Source: Enoplolaimus lenunculus (Eukaryota; Nematoda; Enoplea; Enoplida; Thoracostomopsidae). From it: a stretch of DNA of 64,000 bases. Below are positions 1 through 11,546 of this stretch, piece after piece. The notes beneath the pieces are model-generated. The model did no database searches and had not been told where the DNA came from. It was given only the letters and a program-made list of their open reading frames with translations. A program made the translations under genes and the position numbers. Positions within the stretch are counted from its first letter, which is position 1, and every line of letters begins with the position of its first letter. Where the stretch lies: contig JASANG010001449.1 of assembly GCA_030248215.1 (NCBI GenBank), positions 96,331 to 160,330 on the forward strand, read 5' to 3'.

Positions 1-136
1 CAACTGTATTTGGTGCTCGGGTTTAGCGACTTTATCCGCTTTTAATGTCTCTTTAGGGATACGAACTCTTATTGATTGGGATTAAAAATGTGCAACCCCT
101 ATTATTTTTGCCCCCTCTTATACGGGTCACTGCACT
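1..136. mobile_element. Terminal fragment of a Tc1/mariner-like MITE (family K)
   Basis: The stretch holds phrases shared with the complete copy at 38161-38606 and ends near a degraded form of its terminus, CGGGTCACTGCA. The other end lies outside the window. This is a non-coding fragment. Confidence 0.55.
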
Positions 137-469
137 AAAGCATTTAAATCGAATAAAAGTTTACTGATCTAGCTTATCAGTTCGAAATTTGTGATGCTTT
201 GCCAAAACATACTTAATCTTCATTTTTGAAACATTGTTTCATTTTCTTAAACTCCAGCTTATCAAACAGGAAGAAACAAGCAGTTATGGAAGGGAGGTAA
301 AAATGACATTTTAATTGGCCATTTTAAGGGAATCGAGTAACGGATAGCGAAAGCGGCCGTGGGTAAAATTGAGATTCCACCCATGAACCCTTCTCATAGT
401 TGATGTCCTGTCGAACACATATATTTGAGTTAAAATTGAGTACCAACCGAAACATTACATTAAAAATCA
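137..469. other. No gene or classifiable element seen
   Basis: AT-rich sequence with no convincing open frame, splice structure or repeat end. Confidence 0.5.
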
Positions 470-1001
470 CAGGGTGTAAAAACGGATAATAAAACTAACG
501 GGAACGAATCGTGATGAAAACAACGCGAACGAAAATAGAACATTAGGAAATAAAAGTTTCAAATATTATATTTTTCTGCCAGTACAATAGAATCATGTAA
601 ATATTGGCCCATGTTACTTTAAGGGGCGTCCAGGTTTCTGGTAGGTCCATAAAACAGTGGAACACATTTTTGCAACGCTTAGGCCTGGGCTTAGGCTTAG
701 GCTTAGGAATACGCCTAATCGACTGTTACGCCCCTTCAAGTAACATTGGCCTAAATATACACCGGTTTTTTAAAATTTTAAAGAACAATAGCGGATGCAT
801 CCTACTTTTCTTAAATTTTAAATGAACTTCATGATTTTTCAAGTCGAAAAACTGCAGCATATTCATAAACAAGAATGTAGTGATATATGTGATCTAGAGC
901 TAATTGTAATCAGAAAAATTATGGAATTTGCTGTATTTCTGCAACAAAAACAGAAGCGAAAATTGGTTTTAACCGCAAACGGATATCCGGAAACACTCTG
1001 G
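470..1001. mobile_element. hAT-like MITE (family E), interrupted by a family B MITE
   Basis: The left end is CAGGGTGTAAA and the right end near 1001 is a degraded ACACCCTG. The interior shares phrases with copies at 8929-9390 and 31415-31742 (GGATAATAAAA, AAAGTTTCAAA, GCAGCATAT). CAGGG...CCCTG ends are typical of hAT elements. A family B element at 606-751 splits this copy, so family E is the older layer here. Confidence 0.7.
606..751 (+). mobile_element. hAT-like MITE with TTAGGC core (family B), nested in family E
   Basis: The ends are GGCCCATGTTACTTTAAGGG and its approximate reverse complement at 735-751. The core reads as repeated GGCTTA units. The flanks TAAATATT and TAAATATA form an 8-bp target duplication with 7 of 8 matches, which supports hAT-type insertion. 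A short open frame here with a GLGLGLG run is only the translated repeat. Confidence 0.85.
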
Positions 1002-1224
1002 ACTATATTGAATGTAGTTGTATTCTAATATTGGTGCATCGCTTTAGTAAACGAATAAATTATTGACTCATTTCTCTGATATAATGCATTTATATACAAG
1101 GTAATTGAAAATTGCAATATACTATACGGAATTAATTTGTCGTTTCTGCTATATCTTTATACCTTAACTTCAAATTGACATTAGTATTCTAATTTTATGC
1201 ATTATAACAGCGGGTCAATGCAAA

Positions 1225-1290
1225 TAACACGGCCGGAACAGTAGCATAAGCATATTTTTAAACCCAAGGCTATAAGCCTAATCCTAAGAG
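1225..1290 (+). mobile_element. Relic head of a family A MITE
   Basis: The phrase CGGAACAGTAGCATAAGCAT followed by TAAGCCTAATCCTAAG matches the head of family A. The rest of the element is not recognisable. Confidence 0.4.
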
Positions 1291-1494
1291 TAAAAATAAG
1301 ATTTCAACGACATAAAGGTGATATTCCAAATATAGAAAACAATGTACTCGGCGCGCGTTGTGTATATATTGATCTTACAGCATTTCGTTGTCGAACATAG
1401 AAATATTTGTTTTTGTCTGCTGTTCGAATCTGTTTTCTAGAAAATTGATACTGAGCCAACAAAAGGTAAAATCACGTGCTTCTGTTCAAAAGGT

Positions 1495-1763
1495 GGCCAA
1501 TGTTACTTTAAGGGGCGTAACACTAGATTAAGCGTATTCCTAAGCCTAAGCCTAAGCCTGAGCGTTGCAAAAATGTGTTCCTAAGCCTAAGTCTGAGCGT
1601 TGCAAAAATGTGTTCCTAAGTCTAAGCCTGAGCGTTGCAAAAATGTGTTCCTAAGCCTGTAAGCATAAGCCTAGCCTAAACAAAAAATGCAATCTAGAGT
1701 GTAAACCTACTCTTTCATGGACCCACCGCAGAACCCTGAATGCCCATTAAAGTAACATGGGCC
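1495..1763 (-). mobile_element. hAT-like MITE with TTAGGC core (family B)
   Basis: It starts GGCCAATGTTACTTTAAGGG and ends with the reverse complement of GGCCCATGTTACTTTAATGG. Inside, the CCTAAG core is arranged in about three units, each also holding GTTGCAAAAATGTGTTCC, so the core itself has expanded in tandem. Confidence 0.85.
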
Positions 1764-2264
1764 CCCCCAAAAAGTTATTGTTTATACTTTAGATTTTAAA
1801 AAAATTCGCTTAATATGATTGTCCCCGCTAACCAATTGAAATTAATAATTTACGGTTACCGTCTTTATATTTGATCGTTTGATTTGTGAAACGACTGATT
1901 TACGAAATAAAATTCAAAACTTGAACCTAATAAACCAAAGTAAATTGTAAGCAAATTGACAGAAAAAAACGAGAAAACTTCAAATAAACATCTGTTTTGC
2001 TATTAAAAATGTATAAATTTTGGGTTTAAGTAAAAATGTCATTTACTCCAGTTCAAGCTCATTTACCTGCTGCAATATTTGAGGAATTTGTTTCACTGCA
2101 AATCAAATTACCTCAGTGCAAGACGTAGTGATGGCTGGGGTGGGGGGGGGGGGTGGCAAGAGCTGGTTTATTGTATTTTTGCAATCTACAAAATGCTTCG
2201 TACAAACTGTTTTGTCGGTGTCAATAATGTAACAGATGCGTTATTCCACATAATGTATTTATGT
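1764..2264. other. Unassigned AT-rich sequence with a G-run
   Basis: No gene is seen. A run of G residues interrupted by a single T lies around 2139-2154, a possible site of polymerase slippage. Confidence 0.45.
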
Positions 2265-2570
2265 ATATGTACATATGTACATATAAATAGATATGTGTAT
2301 ATGTATATATGTACGTATATACGTATATAATACGTATATATGTATATATGTACGTATATATGTATATATGTATATATGTACGTATATATGTATTTGTACA
2401 TATACATGTATATATGTGCGTATATACCGGAAAATTCCGGTGAATGAATACCGGATATTTTACCGGAACCGGATAGTGAAAAATACCGGATTGCCTTACC
2501 GGAACCGGAATTCCGGTTACACCCTGATATGTATATTTGTACGTATATATGTATACATGTACCTAAAATT
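2265..2570. repeat. GTATATATGTAC-type microsatellite around a family D tip
   Basis: Alternating GTATATAT/GTAC units run from about 2265 to 2428 and resume at about 2527-2570. They are split by 2429-2526, which belongs to family D. Long frames called in this stretch are low-complexity tyrosine/isoleucine repeats, not genes. Confidence 0.8.
2429..2526. mobile_element. Short hAT-like MITE rich in CCGGAA (family D)
   Basis: Repeated TACCGGAACCGG phrases end in GGTTACACCCTG, the same kind of end as families E and F. It sits inside the microsatellite, so either the array expanded around it or it inserted into the array. Confidence 0.6.
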
Positions 2571-3054
2571 TTAGATCAACCAAAAAATCAAATACAAACA
2601 CCATTTCTTAAATAAAGACGAGAGGGAGCGATTGAAATACAAGACACATCAGGTACAACATAAATACATTGCAAATCTGTAATTGTATCAGTGTTTTGGT
2701 ACACAAATCAAAAATTGCACCAGTCGTCGTTTGGTGTTGTTATACGCAATGGTTCACCACCTATTAGACAAACCAGTGGATCCAAGATGCAATGAAGTAA
2801 AAAATTTGAAAACCGAAAGGTTTTGAAGATAATGGCGAGTATTTGAACTTGTCGGAAAAATAGACGTTGAAAGTTTTAGGTTCATGTAATGATCAGGGGC
2901 GAAACGTTTTTCTGCAGAATGGCAAAAGAGTAAGCTCACGTTTCAGACTAGTTTTTTTGCGGAAGCTTAAGCTTAGGTATAAGCTCATTCTTACGTTTAG
3001 GATCAAGCTTTAGGCTTAGGCTTAGGCTTAGGATTAGGCTTAGGCTTAATAGAA

Positions 3055-3260
3055 GCCAGTGTAAAGAACAGGGACAGAACAGTATTATAAGCATATTCAT
3101 ACGCCTAAGCCAAAGCCAACGCCCAAGCGTAAGAATGAGCATATTCCTAAGCCTAAGCCCAAACCTAAGCCTAAGCCAAGCAAAAAATTAGTCTAAAGCA
3201 TAAAGATTACTCCTTTGCAGTCCCATACAAAAACGTTCCGCCCTGATCTTTACATTGGCC
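3055..3260 (+). mobile_element. Inner family A MITE (TTAGGC core)
   Basis: It runs from GCCAGTGTAAAGAACAGGG to GATCTTTACATTGGCC. It has the typical family A order: AGTATTATAAGCATATTC, CCTAAGCC core, AAAAAATTAGTCTAAAGC, then CGTTCCGCCC. Confidence 0.8.
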
Positions 3261-3365
3261 AGCTTAGGCTTGGGAATATGCTTATGCTACTGTTACTGCC
3301 TTGTTAATATGCTTATGCTACTGTTACTGCCCTGTTAATATGCTTATGCTACTGTTATTGCCCTG
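3261..3365 (+). repeat. 31-bp tandem triplication of a MITE tail
   Basis: The phrase ATATGCTTATGCTACTGTTA occurs three times with a spacing of about 31 bp. It is the normal single-copy right tail of family A. Confidence 0.8.
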
Positions 3366-3803
3366 TTTTATACATTGGCTAATGTTTCGAATAACTTTTA
3401 CACATATGTTTAAAATTTTGTATGGTCATTTTAAACAAACCCGGCAAATGAAATGTGGAATTTTAGCTTCTCAAATGATCCTAGTGTTGATACAAAAGCT
3501 GTACTGCTCATGGTTAATACACTGGCAGTAAAAATCGGCAATGGCCTTTTGATATAAACCGGCTCGCCACAAGCTATTATTAAGATAAATTACCTATTTA
3601 CATAACCAAATCTTGCTATTTTGTTGAATGGCTCAAATTTCAACCAGCTCATCGGAAATTTTTCTTCCGATTCGCCATATACTTCGGAAGTAATAGATGC
3701 TAGAGACGTATAAAAATATTGTCGCGTGGTTTTAATGACTGTCCTTTGGCTTCGCTAAATAGTTTCTTTGGTATTTTTTACTAATTTTGCAAGAAGTTTT
3801 CTA

Positions 3804-4165
3804 ACACCCTCTGTTGCCAACTCCTATTTAGCCGCTCCAGAGGGTACTTCACCCTGTTATTCGATTACAAACTGTTATCTATTTTTAACCCACGCTCAGC
3901 CACCCTTCGTTACTGATATATATCCGATACTGCAATTATCCGTTGAATTAAACGTTTATTTGTCTTGTATCAAAAGCTTGAGCGATAATTCTAGGCTATA
4001 CTTTGGAATGTTCTTTCAAAACGTAACTACGCCTTAAAGTTTCGAACTCAACTTTATTTGGGCCTGGAGTTATTTATGCACTACAGTTAGTTGAAAATTG
4101 ACATTTATGGACTCTATTTATAGGGTTTAGGGATTCTATCCGCTTCTGAACGGTTGAATTTAAAT
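3804..4165. mobile_element. Diverged Tc1/mariner-like MITE (family K)
   Basis: It shares a long ordered series of phrases with 42405-42822 and, inverted, with 38161-38606: CTGTTATTCG, CCTTCGT-ACTGATATAT, GAATTAAACGT, GGGCCTGGAGT and GGGTTTAGGG. The termini are eroded. The LTR element at 4192 lies just beyond it. Confidence 0.65.
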
Positions 4166-4191
4166 ATTTTGATCAAAAAATTTCACCCATG

Positions 4192-5151
4192 TGTAGGGAT
4201 ATTCCCGGGTGCGCGCTCTTGAAGTTAGAGTACGTTGCTAAATTTACCCGGTTACCGCGGAGCGTTTCTGCGCAGGGTAGAAACCGCTGGCAGTTATTAT
4301 TATTATTGCAGCTATTCTTGTTAAGACGCGGTGTGGACGTCTACCCCGTGGGCGCTAGCAAGTGGCACGGGGTCAGGCGATCCTTAGCGTATACCTCAGC
4401 GGTTAAAAAGAAAGTAATAAGATTAGAGCGTGAGCAGCCTGCCTCAGCGCATCCAAGCAGTAGTCAACTACCTTGTGTAACCTACATTAACCCGTATTCA
4501 ACCGTTTTTTTTACAGTCCACCCTTAGCATTTGAAAAATTGGCGTGCCTGGTTCCTGGTTTTCGGGACTGGTTGTGTGAAGTTGTTGTTGTTGCCTCTCT
4601 TTGTTGTTTTTGCTGTTTTCGTTTCGAAAATTTGCGGCCTACGCTTTCCGGCAGGTTTTTACTAATTCAATAGAATTTATGAAAGGCGGTGCGGGTCCCC
4701 ACTTTTCTTTTTCCTTTTTGACCAACTCCTTTTTACCAAGAATTTATTTTTCCCCGCACTCCGAATTTTGCCTGCCCACTGGATGGTCAATGCAATTTTG
4801 CCGCGGTGGTCAGAAATCTTACCCGGGGGCAGGGATGCGCGAGGATAAGAGTCTCCTAGCCCCAAATCTTTTTCGGGATAATCTGTGTTTCAACGGCGTT
4901 CGCCGGCTTGCAGCCGGCGAGGGACTTTTACCAAAAAGAATTATGTGCGATATTTTATTCAGCGTCCGGTAGCGATAAGTGGCTGCGTTCAGATGGTGCA
5001 TACACTGCGAGCTCGAGATGGGAAATCCATCCCGGACGTGATCGGGCGGAGTAGCATAACTAGACACAGTAGCCAACCTCGATCCAACCATAAGGAGTAC
5101 CCGCCAAGGATGGGTGGCAAGGACTTTCGATCCAGGGTAACCTACCTTATA
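4192..5151 (+). repeat. 5' LTR
   Basis: Direct repeat of the right LTR, beginning TGTAGGGATATTCC. It is preceded by the target duplication CCATG at 4187-4191. It is shorter than its partner. Confidence 0.88.
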
Positions 5152-5169
5152 TGGGGGCTACGCCGTGAG
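5152..5169 (+). promoter_or_regulatory. Probable tRNA primer-binding site
   Basis: TGGGGGCTACGCC directly abuts the 5' LTR. A TGG start complements the CCA end of a tRNA, as expected for priming of reverse transcription. The matching tRNA was not identified. Confidence 0.6.
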
Positions 5170-6459
5170 TTTATGTTCTATCTCGGACTCGCGGTGTGTC
5201 GGAAATGGATATACGTAAGGTAAAGAATGTCGATAGGTAGTAAATGTTGCTTAAAGTTTATAATAGAATTTTAGCTGCTTTTGATACTAACTTGGGGAAT
5301 TCTACCCCTATTTTAACATCAAGTCCGAAACGCGTAAGTTAAGTGAATTTTACTTTATGAGATTGTTTTTGGGTTTCAGCAACGCCAGGCTGAAAAACGC
5401 GAGAAACGCAAGAGAGGCGTATCTCGACATCCGCAGCGACTTGGCAAGCATGCCCGGGTCGCATCAAAACACCCGGAGACCAGTATGCCGCAGAAGGAAA
5501 CACCAATGTCAAAAGACGAGGCAATTTTCTGGAAGGAAGCGGCGGCTAAACGGCAACGTGACATAGAACAACAAAAGAAGCCGCCAACGTATCAGGACAT
5601 TCCAGGGGCGGAAGAAGGGGATCAGGCGTCGGAGGAATCTAGTCCAAAACCGGTGTAAGTAAATTGGATTTGTTGTCTGAGTAATTTAGAGCAATGTTCT
5701 TTACCAGCCTGTAGAAGGAATCGGTTGGAAATTTTTTTTTGATGGCGGAATTTAAAGTTCTATGATATTAAGGGATTCGAATAGGGAGTTGGATAATGGT
5801 TGTATAAGTTGTGTTTAAATTAAGATAGCGCACAAAAATGTTAGCGTGTAAGATTTATGTAACTAACTATTGTGTGTTTTCAGCTAACATGTGGGAGGAT
5901 GTTGGGTTGGACTCGGCATGAGCCCGACCTAGCATTCTCCTTTTCACACATGTTCTAATGTTAAAAAGAAAAGGGCGCTTAAATGTGAATATTATGGAGA
6001 AATTCAGCTGTTATGTTTACCTAGCAAACTGTGTATTAGAATTTCGAAAGGCATATATTAGGCAATAGTGCAGTACCTGCGTACATCCGGCGAATCTGTG
6101 TTGGAGGCGGCGCCAAAACGGCAACAAGCAGTCATGGCGCCATCAACGGCATTTCAACAGCAACAAATTGTCTCATCGTTTTAATCTCCTTGCAACTACG
6201 TTGATCTTTCAAATTATTGACTCAATTATCTCAACCACGGACATTGAAGTTATTTATTTATTTTTATTTTACGCCTATATGCTATTTTGTTAACCAACCA
6301 GCCCTAGGTATTGTTGTCCTACACTGCCACAGTTTCGCTAGAAATGTGGGTTGCTCGCGCTGTTAAGTCAAGTGACGCGCACCCTGGTATCTCCCTCGAT
6401 GCTCCCCTGGGCATTTGTTATAGGTTGTCTCGCAACCCCTTGATGGGGACATCAAGCCT

Positions 6460-6472
6460 AAAGAAAAGGGGA
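6460..6472 (+). promoter_or_regulatory. Polypurine tract
   Basis: AAAGAAAAGGGGA lies immediately before the 3' LTR, the standard position of the plus-strand primer. Confidence 0.75.
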
Positions 6473-8105
6473 TGTAGGGATATTCCCGGGTGCGCGCTCT
6501 TGAAGTTAGAGTACGTTGCTAAATTTACCCGGTTACCGCGGAGCGTTTCTGCGCAGGGTAGAAACCGCTGGCAGTTATTATTATTATTGCAGCTATTCTT
6601 GTTAAGACGCGGTGTGGACGTCTACCCCGTGGGCGCTAGCAAGTGGCACGGGGTCAGGCGATCCCTAGCGTATACCTCAGCGGTTAAAAAGAAAGTAATA
6701 AGATTAGAGCGTGAGCAGCCTGCCTCAGCGCATCCAAGCAGTAGTCAACTACCTTGTGTAACCTACATTAACCCGTATTCAACCGTTTTTTTACAGTCCA
6801 CCCTTAGCATTTGAAAAATTGGCGTGCCTGGTTCCTGGTTTTCGGGGCTGGTTGTGTAAAGTTGTTGTTGTTGCCTCTCTTTGTTGTTTTTGCTGTTTTC
6901 GTTTCGAAAATTTGCGGCCTACGCTTTCCGGCAGGTTTTTACTAATTCAATAGAATTTATGAAAATTTCAAGAAGCTTATGCAAATAAGCTTCTGATTAT
7001 GCAAATTGATGTTAGCCAAACGACAGGGTATAAAAGCCGCTGTCGATTCGACAATTTAGGCATTCAGTTTGCATCTTTTATCTTCAACTTTCACTGATGC
7101 CTACAAACGTTTCTTATGTGCTTTTGTTATGTGTTTGTTTTTTTTGTAATTGTGTAGCCGGCTTCAAGAAAGAAGTCGGCTACGGTAAATTCTGTATTTT
7201 GCAATTTTTTTTTCTCAGGTACCGGTGGCCGGAGGTGTCAGCGGTAGCGGTGAATTCCGCAAAACCATAACGTGCATAATTTGTATCATTTCTTAATAAA
7301 CTACAGGTGTCCGAATTGATAAGGGATGCTAGCCCCTATGATTTCTGGGTTGTTTGGAAATTCTGTTTCAGTACTGACCCTGAGATTGTTGTTTTTATCA
7401 AATTATAGCGCTATTGTTTTCGTTGGATTCCCGCAGGACGGGAATATTTTTGTTATTTCGGACTCAGGCTTGCGCGAGTAGCTAACGAGCAAGTCCGGGT
7501 CGGAATTTGTTATCGTGTCCGGACCGGAGGTGGATATTTTTCTTTTTCCTTTTTCCTTTTTCTTTTTCCCGGGTGATTTTTGGGCCCTGAGTATTGAATG
7601 ATTCTTGTGTATAGTAAAAATTTCTACAGCCTGAGAAATAGGCGGTGCGGGTCCCCACTTTTCTTTTTCCTTTTTGACCAACTCCTTTTTCAAGAATTTA
7701 TTTTTCCCCGCACTCCGAATTTTGCCTGCCCACTGGATGGTCAATGCAATTTTTCCGCGGTGGTCAGAAATCTTACCCGGGGGCAGGGATGCGCGAGGAT
7801 AAGAGTCTCCTAGCCCCAAATCTTTTTCGGGATTATCTGTGTTTCAACGGCGTTCGCCGGCTTGCAGCCGGCGAGGGACTTTTACCAAACAGAATTATGT
7901 GCGATATTTTATTCAGCGTCCGGTAGCGATAAGTGGCTGCGTTCAGATGGTGCATACACTGCGAGCTCGAGATGGGAAACCCATCCCGGACGTGATCGGG
8001 CGGAGTAGCATAACTAGACACAGTAGCCAACCTCGATCCAACCATAAGGAGTACCCGCCAAGGATGGGTGGCAAGGACTTTCGATCCAGGGTAACCTACC
8101 TTATA
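6473..8105 (+). repeat. 3' LTR with TATA box and polyadenylation signal
   Basis: The repeat runs from TGTAGGG to CCTTATA and is followed by the target duplication CCATG (8106-8110). A TATAAAAG box at 7029-7036 and an AATAAA at 7295-7300 are spaced as in a U3-R-U5 layout. Confidence 0.88.
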
Positions 8106-8281
8106 CCATGAACCTACCACCTAAAACGGCAAACAAGCCGAACAACCGTCGAAATTCGACTTTCATTGACTTATATTACATTGCAAACGAGTCAACATTG
8201 GCTCAACCTCAAATTTGTTTTTATATGTCTAACATTTCGATTTTCATAAAAAAATAGGTAATATTCTGTTTTAATTTTATA

Positions 8282-8537
8282 CACTGTAAGTTCCATTGAG
8301 TTGATTTTAACTCAGAATGAGGGTGAATCACTCAGTTTGAGGTAGGACTATCAGAACTCATAATTTAGAGTTTATTCAATTCGTTCTAATTTAATTATAA
8401 TCACCTCACCCAGAGTCAGCTCAACTCAGAGTGAGAATCAGCTCCGCTCAAAGTGAGCTAAAGTTAACTTTGATTAAACTCAAAAATAACTAACTATTCG
8501 TCTGAATTGATTAATTAACTCATTGGAATTTACAGTG
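8282..8537. mobile_element. TA-flanked hairpin MITE (family H)
   Basis: The ends are CACTGTAAGTTCCATTGAG and, inverted, CTCATTGGAATTTACAGTG. The element is flanked by TA on both sides. The interior is rich in ACTCA/GAGT phrases. TA flanks suggest Tc1/mariner-type mobilisation. Confidence 0.75.
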
Positions 8538-8928
8538 TACGGATCGGGCCGATTCTAAAAGGACTTCGCTACGAACCATTTGGTACAAGAATATTTTTTC
8601 CAGTTTTGTAAACCTGCACCGTATAAACTATGCTAAAAGGCGTAACTGCTAAGTAATAAGCCTGCCTCTCTGTTCTTGCAATAGTTTGCGTTCGCAGTCT
8701 ATACAGGCGCGTATAAAAGGTATGGATAGAGGGGGATATATACCTTTTTAAATACTTTCGAACAGACACAAGAAAGCGCAAACAGGCTTAGGTTTCAAAA
8801 TAAACATCGAGATTTTAACGGTCAAAATTTTTTACTTGCAGTTTTATGGTCTTCTAAATTGGACTCCTGGCAGCCGCTTTCAATCTTGTTTGAGTTGGAA
8901 CACAAAAAGCAAAAAGTCTTACATCATC
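8538..8928. other. No gene or element seen
   Basis: Unassigned sequence between two MITEs, with no supported frame. Confidence 0.4.
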
Positions 8929-9390
8929 ATAGGGTGTTTATAGTTCCAAGGTGTAAACGAATAGTGAAAATAACCGAAACGAAAACGGAACCGGATAGTG
9001 ATCAAAATAACGGAAATGGATATGGAAAACGGATATTGAAGTGTTATTAAAAGTTTCAAAAATGTTTTATTGTTCTGTTTAACACAATTGTGAGGTGTGC
9101 ATACATTAACCGGTGTTTCAAAGATATTAAGAAAACAATGACGGATGCATCGACAATTTGTAAGATTTTGGATAAATTTTGTAATTTTTGTTTCATTTTA
9201 AACAATTGTAGCATATCTGTAACAAAAAATTGCGAGATATAACAAATTGTCAACATAAAATAACACAATTTCCGTTGTTTGTGTATAACGGAAACAGAAA
9301 CGAAAACGGACACCGATTTTTACCGGAAACGGAAACCGAATCTGATATTCGGGAACCGGACTTCATTATTCGGTCCCCACTGCAATGAGG
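8929..9390. mobile_element. hAT-like MITE (family E)
   Basis: The left part has AGGGTGTTTA and AAGGTGTAAACGAATAGTG. The right part has repeated GGAAACGGAAACC phrases. The middle matches 470-1001 and 31415-31742, including TTTAAACAATTGTAGCATAT. The ends are degraded. Confidence 0.65.
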
Positions 9391-10658
9391 CGCCAAAAAC
9401 TTAAGTTAGTCTTTGATTTCAAGTTATATTTGCCTTGACTTCACGAAACTTGTCTCAATTGTTTCAACGTAAGATTTAAGCAAAATTTTTCGCTAGTGGC
9501 GAAAACTGTTTCAAACATCAGCCAGCCAATCATAACACGTCTCAGTGGAATACAAGTAGCTTAGAATAGCTCAAAATTGGTGCAGGAGTAAAGCAAACCA
9601 TATGCGAAAAAACTGTTGAATTTTGAGCCTCAGCATTTATGGGTCATCCACGTTATAATGCGCTCGCTAAGTTAAAAATTTGTCCAACCACCCGGTAGGG
9701 ATCTGTGTACAAATTGAATGTGCATCTAGTGTGTAGGTACCATTTTATGCGGTACGTAGACACTATTAATTGTCCCGACACTGTCCGAAGGGAGTCGGGA
9801 CAAAAGGTAAAAAATTAATCATAATCAATAACTGTATATATGTGTTTGTGTTGTTGTTATGTATGTTTGCGATGCAATATGAACACTGTGCAATATGTCT
9901 TTACGTCCTCATTAGGGCTACCGGACATTATAGTGGTCTCGTATTAGTGTGTTAAAGCGACGTCGGGTCTTACTAAGACCGAGACATTTTTTGCAGTAGC
10001 GCGTGCAGTATAACGTGGATGTTCCATTACTGGTTCGAAAATTACAAGACATACCACCAACTGATGATAGGTGCTATACACATTTGAGAATACGGGCTAT
10101 ATACGCAAGATAAACGGCAAAGAGTTGTAGACTAGAAAACTTGTCCAAGGATATTTTTGAGTCAAATTAAATCCATATAAATTGCAATTATTTCGCCCAT
10201 AACGATTATTCATATGCGACTGTCAGTGTCATTATTGCTTAGCTAGTAGCACAGGTACGTAGCCGGCTCAGCGTGCTAGTGGGCGGAAAACGTTCATTGC
10301 AGCCATGAGGGGGTTAACATCAATTACAGGTGAATCAAAAGCATTTTTGGGAACAAAATTATTAGATGAGGATGCTAAGTGTCAGTGGCCTCTCTTGTTA
10401 CGCCCGGCTGTGGTGTTTATATCATGCTTTAGTTGAAAAACTAAAAATAATTGCGAAGTGTATTGCAACACAGAAAACAACACCCTTTAGTATCTGTCGG
10501 GTATACCATTTCCTTTTGTTTGTTGAAGATTTGTACGCGACGAAATTTTAGGTAACATACTAAAATAACCATCTGAACGTTGGAACGAGTTGAAAAATTC
10601 ATGCTAATTTAACGAGAAAAGGTACAGGTACAAAACTGAGTTTTGTATTTGCCCAACA
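9391..10658. other. Unassigned sequence with one dispersed motif
   Basis: No gene is seen. At about 10030-10110 lies a copy of the dispersed CCAACTGATGATAGGT / ATTTGAGAATACGGGCT motif (family Q), also found at about 15215-15290 and 31045-31115. Confidence 0.45.
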
Positions 10659-11013
10659 GAATGTAGCCGGCATTCCGGTTCCGGTAGGGAAATCCGGTAT
10701 TTTTTGCTATCCGGTTCGGGTAATAAATCCGGTGTTTTTTAGCTGGAACTTTCCGGTATTTTCGGTATTGGAAATTTTTGTCATTCGAAAATTTAAGAAA
10801 AATTGGCATAAATATCCAAAGTTATTTTTCTAAAATTGTTTGAGCGTGTATTGCCAAAATTTTCAATTTGTGGATAAAAAAGCGTTTAAAGAAATTTTTC
10901 GGGAACAAGTATGTTTTGCTTTTCGGTTCCGGCTCCGGTGGCGGTTCCGGTATTGTTTCACTTTCCGGTTTTGGTTCCGTATTTTATAATTCCGGTTGCA
11001 CTTTGATGCCCAA
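10659..11013. mobile_element. CCGGAA-rich hAT-like MITE (family F/D)
   Basis: GCCGGCATTCCGGTTCCGG at the left and TTCCGGTTGCACTTTG at the right enclose repeated CCGGT phrases. It resembles 49987-50350 and 63330-63690. The ends are approximate. Confidence 0.5.
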
Positions 11014-11546
11014 AAGGCAAAGTATGAGTTGAGCAGATATAGCACGGCCTAACGCTTTTCTCTTGGTGGTGTCACTATATTGTACAATCGCGGAAAACCA
11101 TCACCTGGTGTACGCATGATATTGGAACGCATATCTTGATTTTTTACGAAACATCAGTGAAGTGAAACCTAACGGTATATAAATTTCATCTAAAGATACG
11201 CGTGTTCGTTAATTTGTGATTTAGTTACATTTGCTGACGAAATAGAAAATATTCATGCAAAAAACGAGTTAAAGTTCGTCGTAGCTACGACAAGGACGTC
11301 GGACAACTGAAAAAATGCATGCGGGTTTACTGATTGCAGATTAATTTTCACTGTTTTGACAAGTTTTGTCAATTTTTTGACAGACATAATTTTTTGCAGT
11401 CGAAAAAATATGGCTAAAACTTTACACAGAGGTCGTTTAGCTGAGAAAACGAGTCATATAACCCTGATTTGCAGCGACCAGGTTACTGTTTGCACTCAAA
11501 TTTCCCTCCCACACACAATGCATTGTGGTAAAATAAGCTCAGAGGC
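11014..11546. other. No gene or element seen
   Basis: Unassigned AT-rich sequence with no supported coding frame. Confidence 0.4.

Larger units (their letters stand above)
2879..3381 (-). mobile_element. Family A MITE split by a second family A MITE
   Basis: The outer copy begins with a family A end (TTCATGTAATGATCAGGGGC), runs into a TTAGGC core to about 3054, resumes at 3261 with AGCTTAGGCTTGGGAATATG, and ends near 3381 with TATACATTGGC. The inner copy lies at 3055-3260. The outer tail has been triplicated. Confidence 0.75.
4192..8105 (+). mobile_element. Non-autonomous LTR retrotransposon
   Basis: Two direct long terminal repeats (4192-5151 and 6473-8105) both start TGTAGGG and end CCTTATA. 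They flank an interior of about 1.3 kb. The 5-bp sequence CCATG stands immediately before and after the element as a target duplication. A primer-binding site follows the left repeat and a purine tract precedes the right one. The interior is far too short for gag-pol and shows no recognisable retroviral domain, only a short basic open stretch around 5381-5657, so the element must have depended on an outside copy. The shared LTR parts are nearly identical by eye, implying a recent insertion. The two repeats differ in length. A 5-bp duplication fits Ty3/Gypsy or related families, but no family is assigned. Confidence 0.88.

Noticed and set aside
604-825. A small protein with a GLGLGLG run
   Set aside because: The run is the translated GGCTTA repeat of a family B MITE.
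2186-2407. Small tyrosine/isoleucine-rich proteins on both strands
   Set aside because: Both are readings of the GTATATATGTAC microsatellite.
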